DNA of 64,000 nt from Pseudomonas kribbensis. GTDB taxonomy: Bacteria > Pseudomonadota > Gammaproteobacteria > Pseudomonadales > Pseudomonadaceae. Positions 28,354-35,729 of this stretch are shown here, one piece after another. Under the pieces are notes generated by a model. It did not search any database. It had not been told where the DNA came from and saw only the letters and a program-made list of their open reading frames with translations. Location of the stretch: the NCBI RefSeq assembly GCF_003352185.1, contig NZ_CP029608.1:4464001-4528000 (forward strand), given 5' to 3'. A program made the position numbers and the translations under genes. Each line of letters opens with the position of its first letter. Position 1 is the stretch's first letter.

Positions 28354-28777
28354 GAGAAGCCTGATTCCTTTTTCTGGTGAAACTTCGCCATATCCATAGG
28401 GGACGCACGAAGCTCGTCGATGCAGGCCGAGTGCCATGCGCCGACTTACGACAAATCGACAAGTTGACCCTGGATTTGCGCAGTGAAGACAACCCCGTGG
28501 GACTGCCTCGGAAAACGCCGGATGTTATCACAAGAGCCGCCACGCACCTATCCCCCAGATGCGCATGGAGCATAGTTAGATGACCGATGACAGGCTTAAC
28601 GGGGACGAGAGAGGCTCAGAGCTTCTCTGAATGCAAATTTCGAGACGAAATTGCGGATGTTTATTGACTTTCAAGGCCCTATCGCGAGCAGGCTCGCTCC
28701 CACAAGGTTCTGTGGCGATCACAAAACCTGTGGGAGCGAGCCTGCTCGCGAAGAGGACAACGCGGACATCAAGCCAA
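28354..28777. other. gyrA-mtnA intergenic region
   Basis: A 424-base stretch with no gene. The part next to gyrA should contain its promoter and leader, but no confident -35/-10 pair was identified. The part next to mtnA holds an inverted REP pair. Nothing else recognisable was seen. Confidence 0.6.
28682..28751. repeat. inverted REP pair (BIME-like), copy 1
   Basis: A long inverted repeat: the left arm runs TCGCGAGCAGGCTCGCTCCCAC and the right arm is its reverse complement, TGTGGGAGCGAGCCTGCTCGCGA, around a 20-base centre. Each arm is itself a small palindrome (CGAGC..GCTCG). It matches the abundant intergenic REP elements of fluorescent Pseudomonas and is nearly identical to a second copy near 63.5 kb. 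It lies 27 bases beyond the mtnA stop. Confidence 0.88.
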
Positions 28778-29854
28778 TCAATGCAGGCGCTTGCGGCACA
28801 TCAGCTGGGCCATTTTCGCGGTGTCCGGGCGCTCGACGATGCCTTTTTCGGTGACGATCGCATCGATCAGGTCCGCCGGCGTCACGTCAAACACCGGGTT
28901 GAACGCCTCCACGTCTGCCCCGACACGCTTGCCGCCGACTTCCAGCAGTTCGGCACCGTCGCGCTCTTCGATCGGGATGTCATCACCGCTGGCCAGATTC
29001 ATGTCGATGGTCGAACTCGGCGCCACCACCATGAAGCGCACGCCGTGGTGCATGGCGTTGACCGCCAGTTGATAGGTGCCGATCTTGTTCGCCACGTCAC
29101 CGTTGGCGGTGATCCGGTCGGCGCCGACGATGACCCAGGTCACGCCTTTGGTTTTCATGATGTGCGCGGCGGCGGAGTCGGCGTTGAGGGTCACCGGAAT
29201 GCCTTCATTGGCCAGTTCCCACGCGGTCAGGCGCGAGCCTTGCAGCCACGGCCGGGTTTCGTCGGCGTAGACACGCTCGACCATGCCCTCGATAAACGCG
29301 GCGCGGATCACGCCGAGCGCCGTGCCGAAACCGCCGGTGGCCAGGGCGCCGGTATTGCAGTGAGTCAGAATGGCCTGGGCATTGCCCTGATGTTTGCGGA
29401 TCAGGTCGACACCAAGCTGGGCCATGGTCAGGTTGGCTTCGCGATCGCTTTCATGAATGGCGATGGCCTCGGCTTCGAGCGCTTCCAGCGGATCGGCATT
29501 GTCCTTCAGGCGATCCAGCCGGTCGTGCATGCGGTTTAACGCCCAGAACAGGTTGACCGCCGTCGGGCGGGAATCGGCCAGCAGCATGAAATCCTCTTCC
29601 AGCGCCGCATACCAGTCGCCACCTTCGGCGATCCGGGCACGGGCCGCCAGCACGATGCCGTAGGCGGCACTGATGCCGATGGCCGGCGCACCGCGCACTA
29701 CCATCGAGCGAATCGCTTCGGCCACGCCGGCGGCGCTGGTGTAGGCGATCCAGTTTTCCTCGAACGGCAAAACGCGCTGATCCAGCAGGTGGAGCGCGCC
29801 ATCACGCCAATCGATGGCCTTTACTTTCTCCGCAGCCAACAGTCGATCGCGCAT
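28778..29854 (-). CDS. mtnA: S-methyl-5-thioribose-1-phosphate isomerase
   Basis: 358-residue member of the eIF-2B alpha/MtnA family that opens methylthioribose-1-phosphate to the ribulose form in methionine salvage. [20 protein letters not shown] is the MtnA-specific N-terminal block. [20 protein letters not shown] contains the catalytic Cys, and [23 protein letters not shown] the catalytic Asp. It is read divergently from the MTA deaminase gene, with about 110 bases between their starts. In Pseudomonas aeruginosa the salvage route runs MTA to methylthioinosine to MTR-1-P, and mtnA takes the last product. Downstream is a REP pair. Confidence 0.95.
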   Translation of the reverse strand: MRDRLLAAEKVKAIDWRDGALHLLDQRVLPFEENWIAYTSAAGVAEAIRSMVVRGAPAIGISAAYGIVLAARARIAEGGDWYAALEEDFMLLADSRPTAVNLFWALNRMHDRLDRLKDNADPLEALEAEAIAIHESDREANLTMAQLGVDLIRKHQGNAQAILTHCNTGALATGGFGTALGVIRAAFIEGMVERVYADETRPWLQGSRLTAWELANEGIPVTLNADSAAAHIMKTKGVTWVIVGADRITANGDVANKIGTYQLAVNAMHHGVRFMVVAPSSTIDMNLASGDDIPIEERDGAELLEVGGKRVGADVEAFNPVFDVTPADLIDAIVTEKGIVERPDTAKMAQLMCRKRLH

Positions 29855-29962
29855 CCCTCACCCCGCACTCATGAACAAAAGCCGCCGATTATAGCGATCC
29901 CCCCGCGAAGACGCTCGGGTATACTTCGCCATCCTTTACAAAAGCACTGGAACCGACCCTCG

Positions 29963-31297
29963 ATGCCGAAACCTGCCATTGCGCTCGACTTATTATTGCT
30001 GCCGACCTGGCTGGTACCCGTCGAACCCGCAGGCGTTGTGCTCAAGGAGCATGGCCTGGGCATCCGCGACGGTCGCATCGTGTTCATCGGCCCGCGCGCC
30101 GAAGCCTTGAAGTGTAACGCCGCCGAAGTCCGTGAATTGCCGGATGTTCTGCTCGCCCCCGGCCTGATCAATGCTCATGGCCATGCCGCCATGACCCTGT
30201 TCCGCGGCCTCGCCGACGATCTGCCGCTGATGACCTGGCTGGAAAACCACATCTGGCCGGCCGAGGGCAAATGGGTCGATGAAGATTTCGTGCGTGACGG
30301 CACCGACCTGGCCATCGCCGAGCAGATAAAAGGTGGCATCACCTGTTTTTCGGACATGTATTTCTTCCCGAAGGTTGCCAGCGAGCGCGTGCACAACAGC
30401 GGAATCCGTGCGCAGATCGCCATTCCGATCCTCGATTTCCCGATTCCGGGCGCCGCCAGCGCCGATGAAGCCATTCGTCAGGGCGTCGAACTGTTCGGCG
30501 ACCTGAAGCATCACGAACGCATCAAGATCACTTTCGGCCCTCATGCACCCTACACCGTTGGTGATGAGAACCTGGAAAAAATCCGCGTGATCGCCGAGGA
30601 GCTGGACGCTTCGATCCACATGCACGTCCACGAGACCGCCTTCGAAGTGCAGCAAGCGGTCGAACAGCGCGGCGAACGTCCGCTGGCCCGCCTCGGCCGA
30701 CTGGGCCTGCTCGGCCCGCGCTTCCAGGCCGTGCACATGACCCAGATCAGCGATGACGACCTGGCGTTGCTGGTAGAAAGCAACACCAATGTGATCCATT
30801 GCCCGGAGTCGAACCTGAAGCTGGCCAGCGGCTTCTGCCCGGTGGAGCGCCTGTGGCAGGCCGGGGTCAACGTGGCGGTCGGCACCGATGGCGCGGCGAG
30901 CAACAATGACCTGGACCTGCTGGGCGAAACCCGCACTGCTGCGCTGCTGGCCAAAGCTGTCGCCGGTTCCGCCACCGCGCTGGACGCCCATCGAGCGCTG
31001 CGCATGGCGACGCTGAACGGCGCGCGTGCCTTGGGGATCGAAGCCGAAACCGGCTCCCTGGAACTCGGCAAGGCTGCGGACATTGTCGCCTTCGACCTGT
31101 CCGGCCTGGCCCAGCAACCGGTCTATGACCCGGTCTCGCAACTTATTTACGCCACCGGCCGGGACTGCGTGAAACATCTGTGGGTCGCCGGCAAGCAGCT
31201 GCTCGACGACCGGCGCCTGACGCGCCTGGACGAACAACAGCTCGGCGAAACCGCCCGGGCCTGGGGCCGACGCATCAGCGGCCACACCGAATCGTAA
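29963..31297 (+). CDS. 5-methylthioadenosine deaminase (TRZ/ATZ amidohydrolase family)
   Basis: 444 residues from the ATG of [16 protein letters not shown]; upstream in-frame sequence overlaps mtnA's start region and is not used. It is an amidohydrolase-superfamily metal enzyme: [16 protein letters not shown] (HxH), [20 protein letters not shown] (metal His), and [18 protein letters not shown] (metal Asp). The family includes triazine hydrolases and MTA/SAH deaminases. The orthologous position in P. aeruginosa encodes an MTA deaminase, which fits the divergent mtnA neighbour. It converts methylthioadenosine to methylthioinosine. S-adenosylhomocysteine may be a second substrate; that cannot be decided from sequence alone. 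Confidence 0.88.
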   Translation: MPKPAIALDLLLLPTWLVPVEPAGVVLKEHGLGIRDGRIVFIGPRAEALKCNAAEVRELPDVLLAPGLINAHGHAAMTLFRGLADDLPLMTWLENHIWPAEGKWVDEDFVRDGTDLAIAEQIKGGITCFSDMYFFPKVASERVHNSGIRAQIAIPILDFPIPGAASADEAIRQGVELFGDLKHHERIKITFGPHAPYTVGDENLEKIRVIAEELDASIHMHVHETAFEVQQAVEQRGERPLARLGRLGLLGPRFQAVHMTQISDDDLALLVESNTNVIHCPESNLKLASGFCPVERLWQAGVNVAVGTDGAASNNDLDLLGETRTAALLAKAVAGSATALDAHRALRMATLNGARALGIEAETGSLELGKAADIVAFDLSGLAQQPVYDPVSQLIYATGRDCVKHLWVAGKQLLDDRRLTRLDEQQLGETARAWGRRISGHTES

Positions 31298-31300
31298 ACA

Positions 31301-31333
31301 CCCCGGGGCAAACTCCGGGGCTACAGCCTTTTT
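31301..31333 (+). terminator. weak hairpin after the MTA deaminase gene
   Basis: CCCCGG at 31301-31306 can pair with CCGGGG at 31315-31320, and five T residues occur nine bases later. The distance to the T run makes full termination uncertain; it may only reduce read-through into ubiG, which starts 22 bases further on. Confidence 0.35.
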
Positions 31334-31354
31334 CAAGTTTTAGAGGATTGAATC

Positions 31355-32053
31355 ATGAGCAACGTCGACCACGCCGAAATCGCCAAATTCGAAGCACTGG
31401 CCCATCGCTGGTGGGACCGCGAAAGCGAGTTCAAACCGCTGCACGACATCAACCCGCTACGGGTCAACTGGATTGACGAGCGGGTCAATCTGGCCGGCAA
31501 GAAAGTCCTCGACGTCGGTTGCGGCGGCGGCATTCTCAGCGAAGCCATGGCCCAGCGCGGCGCGACCGTGACCGGCATCGACATGGGCGAAGCGCCCCTG
31601 GCGGTCGCACAACTGCATCAGCTGGAATCCGGTGTGAACGTCGAGTACCGGCAGATCACCGCCGAAGCCCTGGCCGAAGAAATGCCCGAGCAGTTCGACG
31701 TCGTCACCTGCCTGGAAATGCTCGAACACGTACCGGATCCATCCTCGGTAATCCGCGCCTGCTTCCGCATGGTCAAGCCTGGCGGCCAGGTGTTCTTCTC
31801 CACCATCAACCGCAACCCGAAGGCTTACCTGTTCGCCATCGTCGGCGCCGAATACATCATGAAGCTGCTGCCGCGCGGCACCCACGACTTCAAGAAATTC
31901 ATCCGCCCGTCCGAGCTCGGCGCCTGGAGCCGCATGGCCGGCCTCACCGTCAAGGACATCATCGGCCTGACCTACAACCCGCTGACCAAGCACTACAAGC
32001 TGGCGGCGGACGTTGATGTCAACTACATGATCCAGACCCTGCGCGAGGAATAA
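31355..32053 (+). CDS. ubiG: ubiquinone biosynthesis O-methyltransferase
   Basis: 232-residue SAM-dependent methyltransferase that carries out both O-methylations of ubiquinone synthesis. The N-terminal [27 protein letters not shown] is the UbiG signature. Motif I is [31 protein letters not shown] and [25 protein letters not shown] follow, the last being the membrane-interacting segment of UbiG. A strong ribosome site (GAGGA) precedes the ATG. It is followed after 4 bases by mupP and then yciK, an operon conserved in Pseudomonas. Confidence 0.97.
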   Translation: MSNVDHAEIAKFEALAHRWWDRESEFKPLHDINPLRVNWIDERVNLAGKKVLDVGCGGGILSEAMAQRGATVTGIDMGEAPLAVAQLHQLESGVNVEYRQITAEALAEEMPEQFDVVTCLEMLEHVPDPSSVIRACFRMVKPGGQVFFSTINRNPKAYLFAIVGAEYIMKLLPRGTHDFKKFIRPSELGAWSRMAGLTVKDIIGLTYNPLTKHYKLAADVDVNYMIQTLREE

Positions 32054-32057
32054 GCCG

Positions 32058-32729
32058 ATGGCCATCAGAGCAGTCCTTTTCGACATGGACGGTACCCTGC
32101 TCGACACCGCGCCGGATTTCATCGCGATTTGCCAGGCGATGCGCGCGGATCGCGGTTTGCCGCCGATGAACGACAAGCATATCCGCGACGAAATCTCCGG
32201 CGGCGCCAAGGCCATGGTCGCAGTGACGTTTTCGATGGATCCGGAATCGCCTGGCTTCGAGGAGTTGCGCCTTGAGTTCCTCGAGCGCTACCTCGCCGGC
32301 TGCGCCGTGCACAGCAAGCTGTTCGACGGCATGGGCGAATTGCTGGCCGACATCGAGAAAGCCAATCTGGTCTGGGGCGTGGTCACCAACAAGCCGCTGC
32401 GCTTCGCCGAGCCGATCATGCAGCAACTGGGGCTGGCCGAGCGCTCGGCCCTGCTGATCTGCCCGGATCACGTCAAGAACAGCAAACCGGATCCCGAGAT
32501 GCTTGAGCTTGCCTGCAAGATGCTTGATCTGGATCCGTCTACGGTTCTGTTTGTGGGCGATGATCTGCGCGATATCGAATCCGGCCGTGACGCGGGCACC
32601 AAAACCGCCGCCGTGACCTATGGCTATATTCACCCGGACGACAACCCTCGGCATTGGGGCGCGGACGTGGTGGTGGATCATCCGCAGGAGTTGCGCAAGG
32701 TGATCGATAACGCGCTGTGCAGTTGCTGA
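32058..32729 (+). CDS. mupP: N-acetylmuramic acid 6-phosphate phosphatase
   Basis: 223-residue HAD phosphatase. The nucleophile motif [14 protein letters not shown] lies at residues 8-21, motif II VTNK is central, and motif III/IV is SKPDPEML with [15 protein letters not shown]. Its place directly after ubiG, with yciK next, is the Pseudomonas MupP position. MupP removes phosphate from MurNAc-6-phosphate in the cell-wall recycling route that bypasses de novo MurA synthesis and gives intrinsic fosfomycin tolerance. By sequence alone phosphoglycolate phosphatase (Gph) would be the alternative; synteny favours MupP. Confidence 0.88.
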   Translation: MAIRAVLFDMDGTLLDTAPDFIAICQAMRADRGLPPMNDKHIRDEISGGAKAMVAVTFSMDPESPGFEELRLEFLERYLAGCAVHSKLFDGMGELLADIEKANLVWGVVTNKPLRFAEPIMQQLGLAERSALLICPDHVKNSKPDPEMLELACKMLDLDPSTVLFVGDDLRDIESGRDAGTKTAAVTYGYIHPDDNPRHWGADVVVDHPQELRKVIDNALCSC

Positions 32730-32742
32730 CTCGGGCCCGCTC

Positions 32743-32767
32743 CATTCCCATGCCGGTCGTGGGAACG
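32743..32767. repeat. short intergenic palindromic repeat
   Basis: CATTCCCA at 32743-32750 faces TGGGAACG at 32760-32767, pairing at seven of eight positions. The sequence resembles the CGTTCCCACGC..GCGTGGGAATG repeats common between Pseudomonas genes. It lies in the 66-base gap between mupP and yciK. Confidence 0.5.
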
Positions 32768-32795
32768 ATCAGAAGTTAATGGATTAGAGGTTTTT

Positions 32796-33536
32796 ATGTT
32801 TGATTATTCCGCTCGCCCCGAATTGCTCAAGGATCGGGTCATTCTGGTCACCGGTGCCGGTCGCGGCATCGGCGCCGCCGCTGCGAAAACCTACGCGGCC
32901 CACGGCGCGACCGTGCTGCTGCTGGGCAAGACCGAAGCCAATCTGACCCAGGTCTACGACGAGATCGAAGCGGCCGGGCATCCGCAGCCGGCGGTGATCC
33001 CGTTCAACCTCGAAACCGCCCTGCCCCATCAATACGATGAGCTGGCGGCGATGATCGAAACCGAGTTCGGCCACCTCGACGGCCTGCTGCACAACGCCTC
33101 GATCATTGGCCCGCGCACGCCGATCGAGCAGTTGTCCGGTGAGAACTTCATGCGCGTCATGCAGGTCAACGTCAACGCGATGTTCATGCTGACCAGCACC
33201 CTGCTGCCGCTGCTCAAACTGTCCCAGGACGCCTCGGTGGTGTTCACCTCCAGCAGCGTCGGCCGCAAGGGCCGCGCCTACTGGGGCGCCTATGGCGTCT
33301 CCAAGTTTGCCACCGAGGGTTTGATGCAGACCCTGGCTGATGAAGTCGACGGCGTGGCGCCGGTACGCTCCAACAGCATCAACCCGGGCGGCACCCGTAC
33401 CAGCATGCGCGCCCAGGCGTATCCGGGGGAAAATCCGCTGAACAACCCGACGCCGGAAGAGATCATGCCGGTCTATCTGTACCTGATGGGTCCGGACAGC
33501 ACGGGCATCAACGGCCAGGCATTCAACGCCCAGTAA
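32796..33536 (+). CDS. yciK: YciK-family short-chain dehydrogenase
   Basis: 246-residue classical SDR. VILVTGAGRGIGAAAAKTYA is the cofactor-binding motif; LLHNASI replaces the usual NNAG, as in YciK; SVVFTSSSVGRKGRAYWGAYGVSKFATEG contains the catalytic Ser, Tyr and Lys (YxxxK). NSINPGGTRTSMRAQAYPGENP is the YciK-type end. The family has oxidoreductase folds but no agreed substrate. It is the third gene after ubiG and mupP, a conserved trio. A strong hairpin follows its stop. Confidence 0.9.
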   Translation: MFDYSARPELLKDRVILVTGAGRGIGAAAAKTYAAHGATVLLLGKTEANLTQVYDEIEAAGHPQPAVIPFNLETALPHQYDELAAMIETEFGHLDGLLHNASIIGPRTPIEQLSGENFMRVMQVNVNAMFMLTSTLLPLLKLSQDASVVFTSSSVGRKGRAYWGAYGVSKFATEGLMQTLADEVDGVAPVRSNSINPGGTRTSMRAQAYPGENPLNNPTPEEIMPVYLYLMGPDSTGINGQAFNAQ

Positions 33537-33555
33537 TGCCATACGTCGCTTTTGT

Positions 33556-33581
33556 TGCCGCGGCGGATTCCCGTCGCGGCA
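33556..33581 (+). terminator. strong hairpin after yciK
   Basis: TGCCGCGGCGG pairs with CCGTCGCGGCA around an ATTC loop: 11 base pairs with one G-T pair, 19 bases after the yciK stop. Only ATACATTT follows, so it is a terminator candidate without a good T tract. Confidence 0.55.
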
Positions 33582-33691
33582 TACATTTGCCGCTTTGCGC
33601 AGGCCCGTTTCAGTCAAATTACCACCACTCAATTTCAAGCTATAACTTCAACTCTTTGATTCAAAACGGTTTTAATAAAACCTGAACTGAA

Positions 33692-33707
33692 TGGCACGAC
33701 TTTCGCT
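33692..33707 (+). promoter_or_regulatory. candidate sigma-54 (RpoN) promoter for the diguanylate cyclase gene
   Basis: TGGCACGACTTTCGCT matches the RpoN consensus TGGCACG-N4-TTGC(A/T) at 11 of 12 defined positions, with GG and GC separated by the required 10 bases. Transcription would start near 33718, about 180 bases before the cyclase ATG. An activator site has not been identified. Confidence 0.6.
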
Positions 33708-33742
33708 CTACATTCCCTCAAAGCACGCCGAGTGAAGGCAGT

Positions 33743-33785
33743 CGGGCAAGGCCCGATTTCGATAGCTGACTAATCGTCATCGGGC
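33743..33785 (+). promoter_or_regulatory. alternative stems in the cyclase leader
   Basis: GCCCG at 33751-33755 can pair either with the preceding CGGGC at 33743-33747 (loop AAG) or, as GCCCGAT, with ATCGGGC at 33779-33785. The two pairings exclude each other, a layout seen in switchable leaders. No known riboswitch class was recognised. Confidence 0.35.
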
Positions 33786-33899
33786 AGACTAAACTTGTGC
33801 CAAATGTCCTACGGGACTGATGGATCAGTATGACGCGCAGCCCATAGCCGCTCTCACCCAGCCTGTAAGACAGACTTACTGCTTAGGGGCTCACGCCAT

Positions 33900-34826
33900 A
33901 TGAAATCACCCTCCCAGACCACTGCAATTGACTTCGACAGTGCCAAATTGCAACGCCTGGGCTTTGGTCAGCTGCCTCCGCTGCTGCAGCGACCTGTCAG
34001 CCTGGCGCAACTGCGCCAGCAAATGAGCCTGCAACTGCAAACCAGCCTTGAGCCTCAACGCATCCTGGGTCTGTTTTTCCGCGAAGTTCAGCGCCTGGTA
34101 CCGCTCGATGCCTTGAGCTACGTGCACAGCGGCAGTGACCTGCGCCTGGAGTTCGGGGCCCGCGGTCATCACTCGGCCAGCTACAGCCTCAGCCACGACG
34201 GCGAGCACATGGGCGAGCTGGTGTTCCGCCGCAACCAGCGCTTCAGCGAGCAGGAACTGGGCAATCTGGAATCGCTCCTGTCGTCCCTGCTGTACCCGAT
34301 GCGCAATGCGCTGCTCTACCGCGTTGCGACCCAGACCGCCCTGCGCGACCCATTGACCGGCGCCGGCAACCGCATCGCCATGGAGCAGACCCTGCAGCGG
34401 GAAATCGAAATGTCCCGTCGCCACCTGCAACCGCTATCGCTGCTGATGCTGGACATTGATCACTTCAAGCAGGTCAACGACATTCATGGTCACACGGCCG
34501 GCGATGAAGTGCTCAAAGCCGTCGCCGCGTCGATCAAGGATCAGTTGCGCAACGTCGACATGGTGTTTCGTTATGGCGGGGAAGAGTTTTTGATCCTGCT
34601 GTCCAACACCAGCCGCGAAGCTGCCGCGATGGTCGGCGAACGCCTGCGGTATGCAGCACAGGCCCAGGACTATTACGCCGATGGCCAATTGATCGAACTG
34701 ACCGTGAGCCTCGGTTGCTCGACCCTGCTGCCGGGCGAGTCCGCCGACAGCCTGCTGCGCCGGGCCGACAGCGCGTTGTACGTGGCCAAGCGCGAAGGGC
34801 GCAATCGCCTGACAATGGCCGGCTGA
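33900..34826 (+). CDS. diguanylate cyclase (GAF-like sensor, GGEEF)
   Basis: 308-residue soluble protein. The N-terminal 150 residues look GAF-like (a helical QMSLQLQTSLEPQRILGLFF, then RLVPLDALSYVHSG and beta strands). The GGDEF domain begins at TALRDPLTGAGNRIAME (DxLT). The catalytic site is RYGGEEFLILL, preceded five residues earlier by RNVD, the RxxD inhibitory site that binds product c-di-GMP. LLRRADSALYVAKREGRNR closes the domain. It should make c-di-GMP with product inhibition. There is no membrane segment. The ATG follows AGGGG. A sigma-54-like promoter upstream suggests RpoN-linked expression, and the gene is probably monocistronic, with a terminator just after it. Confidence 0.93.
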   Translation: MKSPSQTTAIDFDSAKLQRLGFGQLPPLLQRPVSLAQLRQQMSLQLQTSLEPQRILGLFFREVQRLVPLDALSYVHSGSDLRLEFGARGHHSASYSLSHDGEHMGELVFRRNQRFSEQELGNLESLLSSLLYPMRNALLYRVATQTALRDPLTGAGNRIAMEQTLQREIEMSRRHLQPLSLLMLDIDHFKQVNDIHGHTAGDEVLKAVAASIKDQLRNVDMVFRYGGEEFLILLSNTSREAAAMVGERLRYAAQAQDYYADGQLIELTVSLGCSTLLPGESADSLLRRADSALYVAKREGRNRLTMAG

Positions 34827-34845
34827 ACTGGGCCTGGCAAACAAG

Positions 34846-34872
34846 AACGGGAGCACATGGGCTCCCGTTTTT
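34846..34872 (+). terminator. Rho-independent terminator after the diguanylate cyclase gene
   Basis: AACGGGAGC pairs perfectly with GCTCCCGTT around an ACATGG loop and is followed by further T residues. It lies between the cyclase stop and the convergent TenA-like gene. Confidence 0.9.
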
Positions 34873-34888
34873 CATTGAGGTCGTCGTA

Positions 34889-35683
34889 CTAGCTCTCGAC
34901 CAGCGCCCGCCGCTCGCGCCCGACCAGCACCCGCTCCGTCAACTCCAACTGCATGCAGCGTTCAAGGAACAGATACATATAGTCGTAGCTCTTGCACACA
35001 GCCTGGCACAGCTCCGTCTGCAAGGCTTTGCTCGGGTTCATGCCAGCCAGGGTGCAGATGATTTCCAGCGCCTCCCAGGGGTGGGCGTCATCGTACTGGG
35101 CGTGCATCTTCAGCCACTTCATCGCCCGCTTGCGATCCTCTTCGGGGAACGCGGCGGCATACACACCAGTCGAGCAGACCAGCGCCGACCACTCCCCGGT
35201 CGCGCCCTCGATCGCATAGTTGGTGGCGGCAATGGCCACGATCAGCGAATCCGCCGAACTGGTGTGCCAGCACCAGTGACTCAGCGCATGCAGCTCCGGC
35301 GGCACTTGCTGGGCCTGCAGGTCTTCCAGGCTCACACCGTGAGCCCGACTCCAGTTCAACCAGTAATCGGCGTGATTGAGTTCGACGCGGATGTTGCGCA
35401 TCAGCCAACGCCGCGCCATGTCTTCACCCGGGTGACGGGCGAACTTGGTCTTGGTGAGATTCTGCGCCATGTACAACGCGAATTGCTCAACGACGGGCCA
35501 GCCCCCGATCAGGTACTGGCGCATGGTCCTGGCGCTGAGCTTGTTATCACGCATGCGCAGGTAAAGTTCATGTTCGACAACCCGGCGTTTGCTCTCGCTG
35601 CAATCCTGGATCAACTGTTGTGCCCAGGCAGGATAACTTGCAGCTTCCATGAGTGGTCCGGTTCGGTTGAATGTGTCGATCAC
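34889..35683 (-). CDS. TenA/PqqC-family (haem-oxygenase-fold) protein
   Basis: 264-residue all-helical protein of the TenA/PqqC/haem-oxygenase-like superfamily. The start is the GTG with AAGGAG seven bases upstream (VIDTFNRTGPLMEAAS). Visible blocks are VEHELYLRMRDNKLSARTMRQYLI, NIRVELNHADYWLNW, and NYAIEGATGEWSALVC with conserved Glu, plus WLKMHAQYDDAHPWEALEII near the C terminus. Conserved Glu and His residues spaced across helices suggest a metal or cofactor pocket. Members range from thiaminases to di-iron oxidases, so the reaction is not known. It lies between two c-di-GMP genes and is often labelled TenA-like regulator in Pseudomonas. No DNA-binding domain is present. Confidence 0.75.
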   Translation of the reverse strand: MIDTFNRTGPLMEAASYPAWAQQLIQDCSESKRRVVEHELYLRMRDNKLSARTMRQYLIGGWPVVEQFALYMAQNLTKTKFARHPGEDMARRWLMRNIRVELNHADYWLNWSRAHGVSLEDLQAQQVPPELHALSHWCWHTSSADSLIVAIAATNYAIEGATGEWSALVCSTGVYAAAFPEEDRKRAMKWLKMHAQYDDAHPWEALEIICTLAGMNPSKALQTELCQAVCKSYDYMYLFLERCMQLELTERVLVGRERRALVES

Positions 35684-35729
35684 TGTTCGGCTCCTTTTGA
35701 TTTGTGATTGTAAGGATCGGCAAGAGACT

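Larger units (their letters stand above)
33537..33899. other. yciK to diguanylate cyclase intergenic region
   Basis: A 363-base stretch without a gene. From left to right it holds an 11-base-pair hairpin, an A/T-rich segment with an AAAACGGTTTTAATAAAAC partial inverted repeat, a sigma-54-type promoter match, and a leader of about 180 bases with two mutually exclusive stems before the cyclase start. A small RNA in this leader cannot be excluded. Confidence 0.55.

Noticed and set aside
21835..28380. Several long plus-strand open frames opposite hisC, pheA, serC and gyrA (up to 934 codons)
   Set aside because: Typical shadows of high-GC third-position genes; their proteins are His/Gln/Arg-rich without motifs, and the minus strand contains complete conserved enzymes.
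33718..33899. Leader of the diguanylate cyclase considered as a c-di-GMP riboswitch
   Set aside because: The conserved GEMM-I and GEMM-II sequence blocks are absent; only generic alternative stems can be supported.
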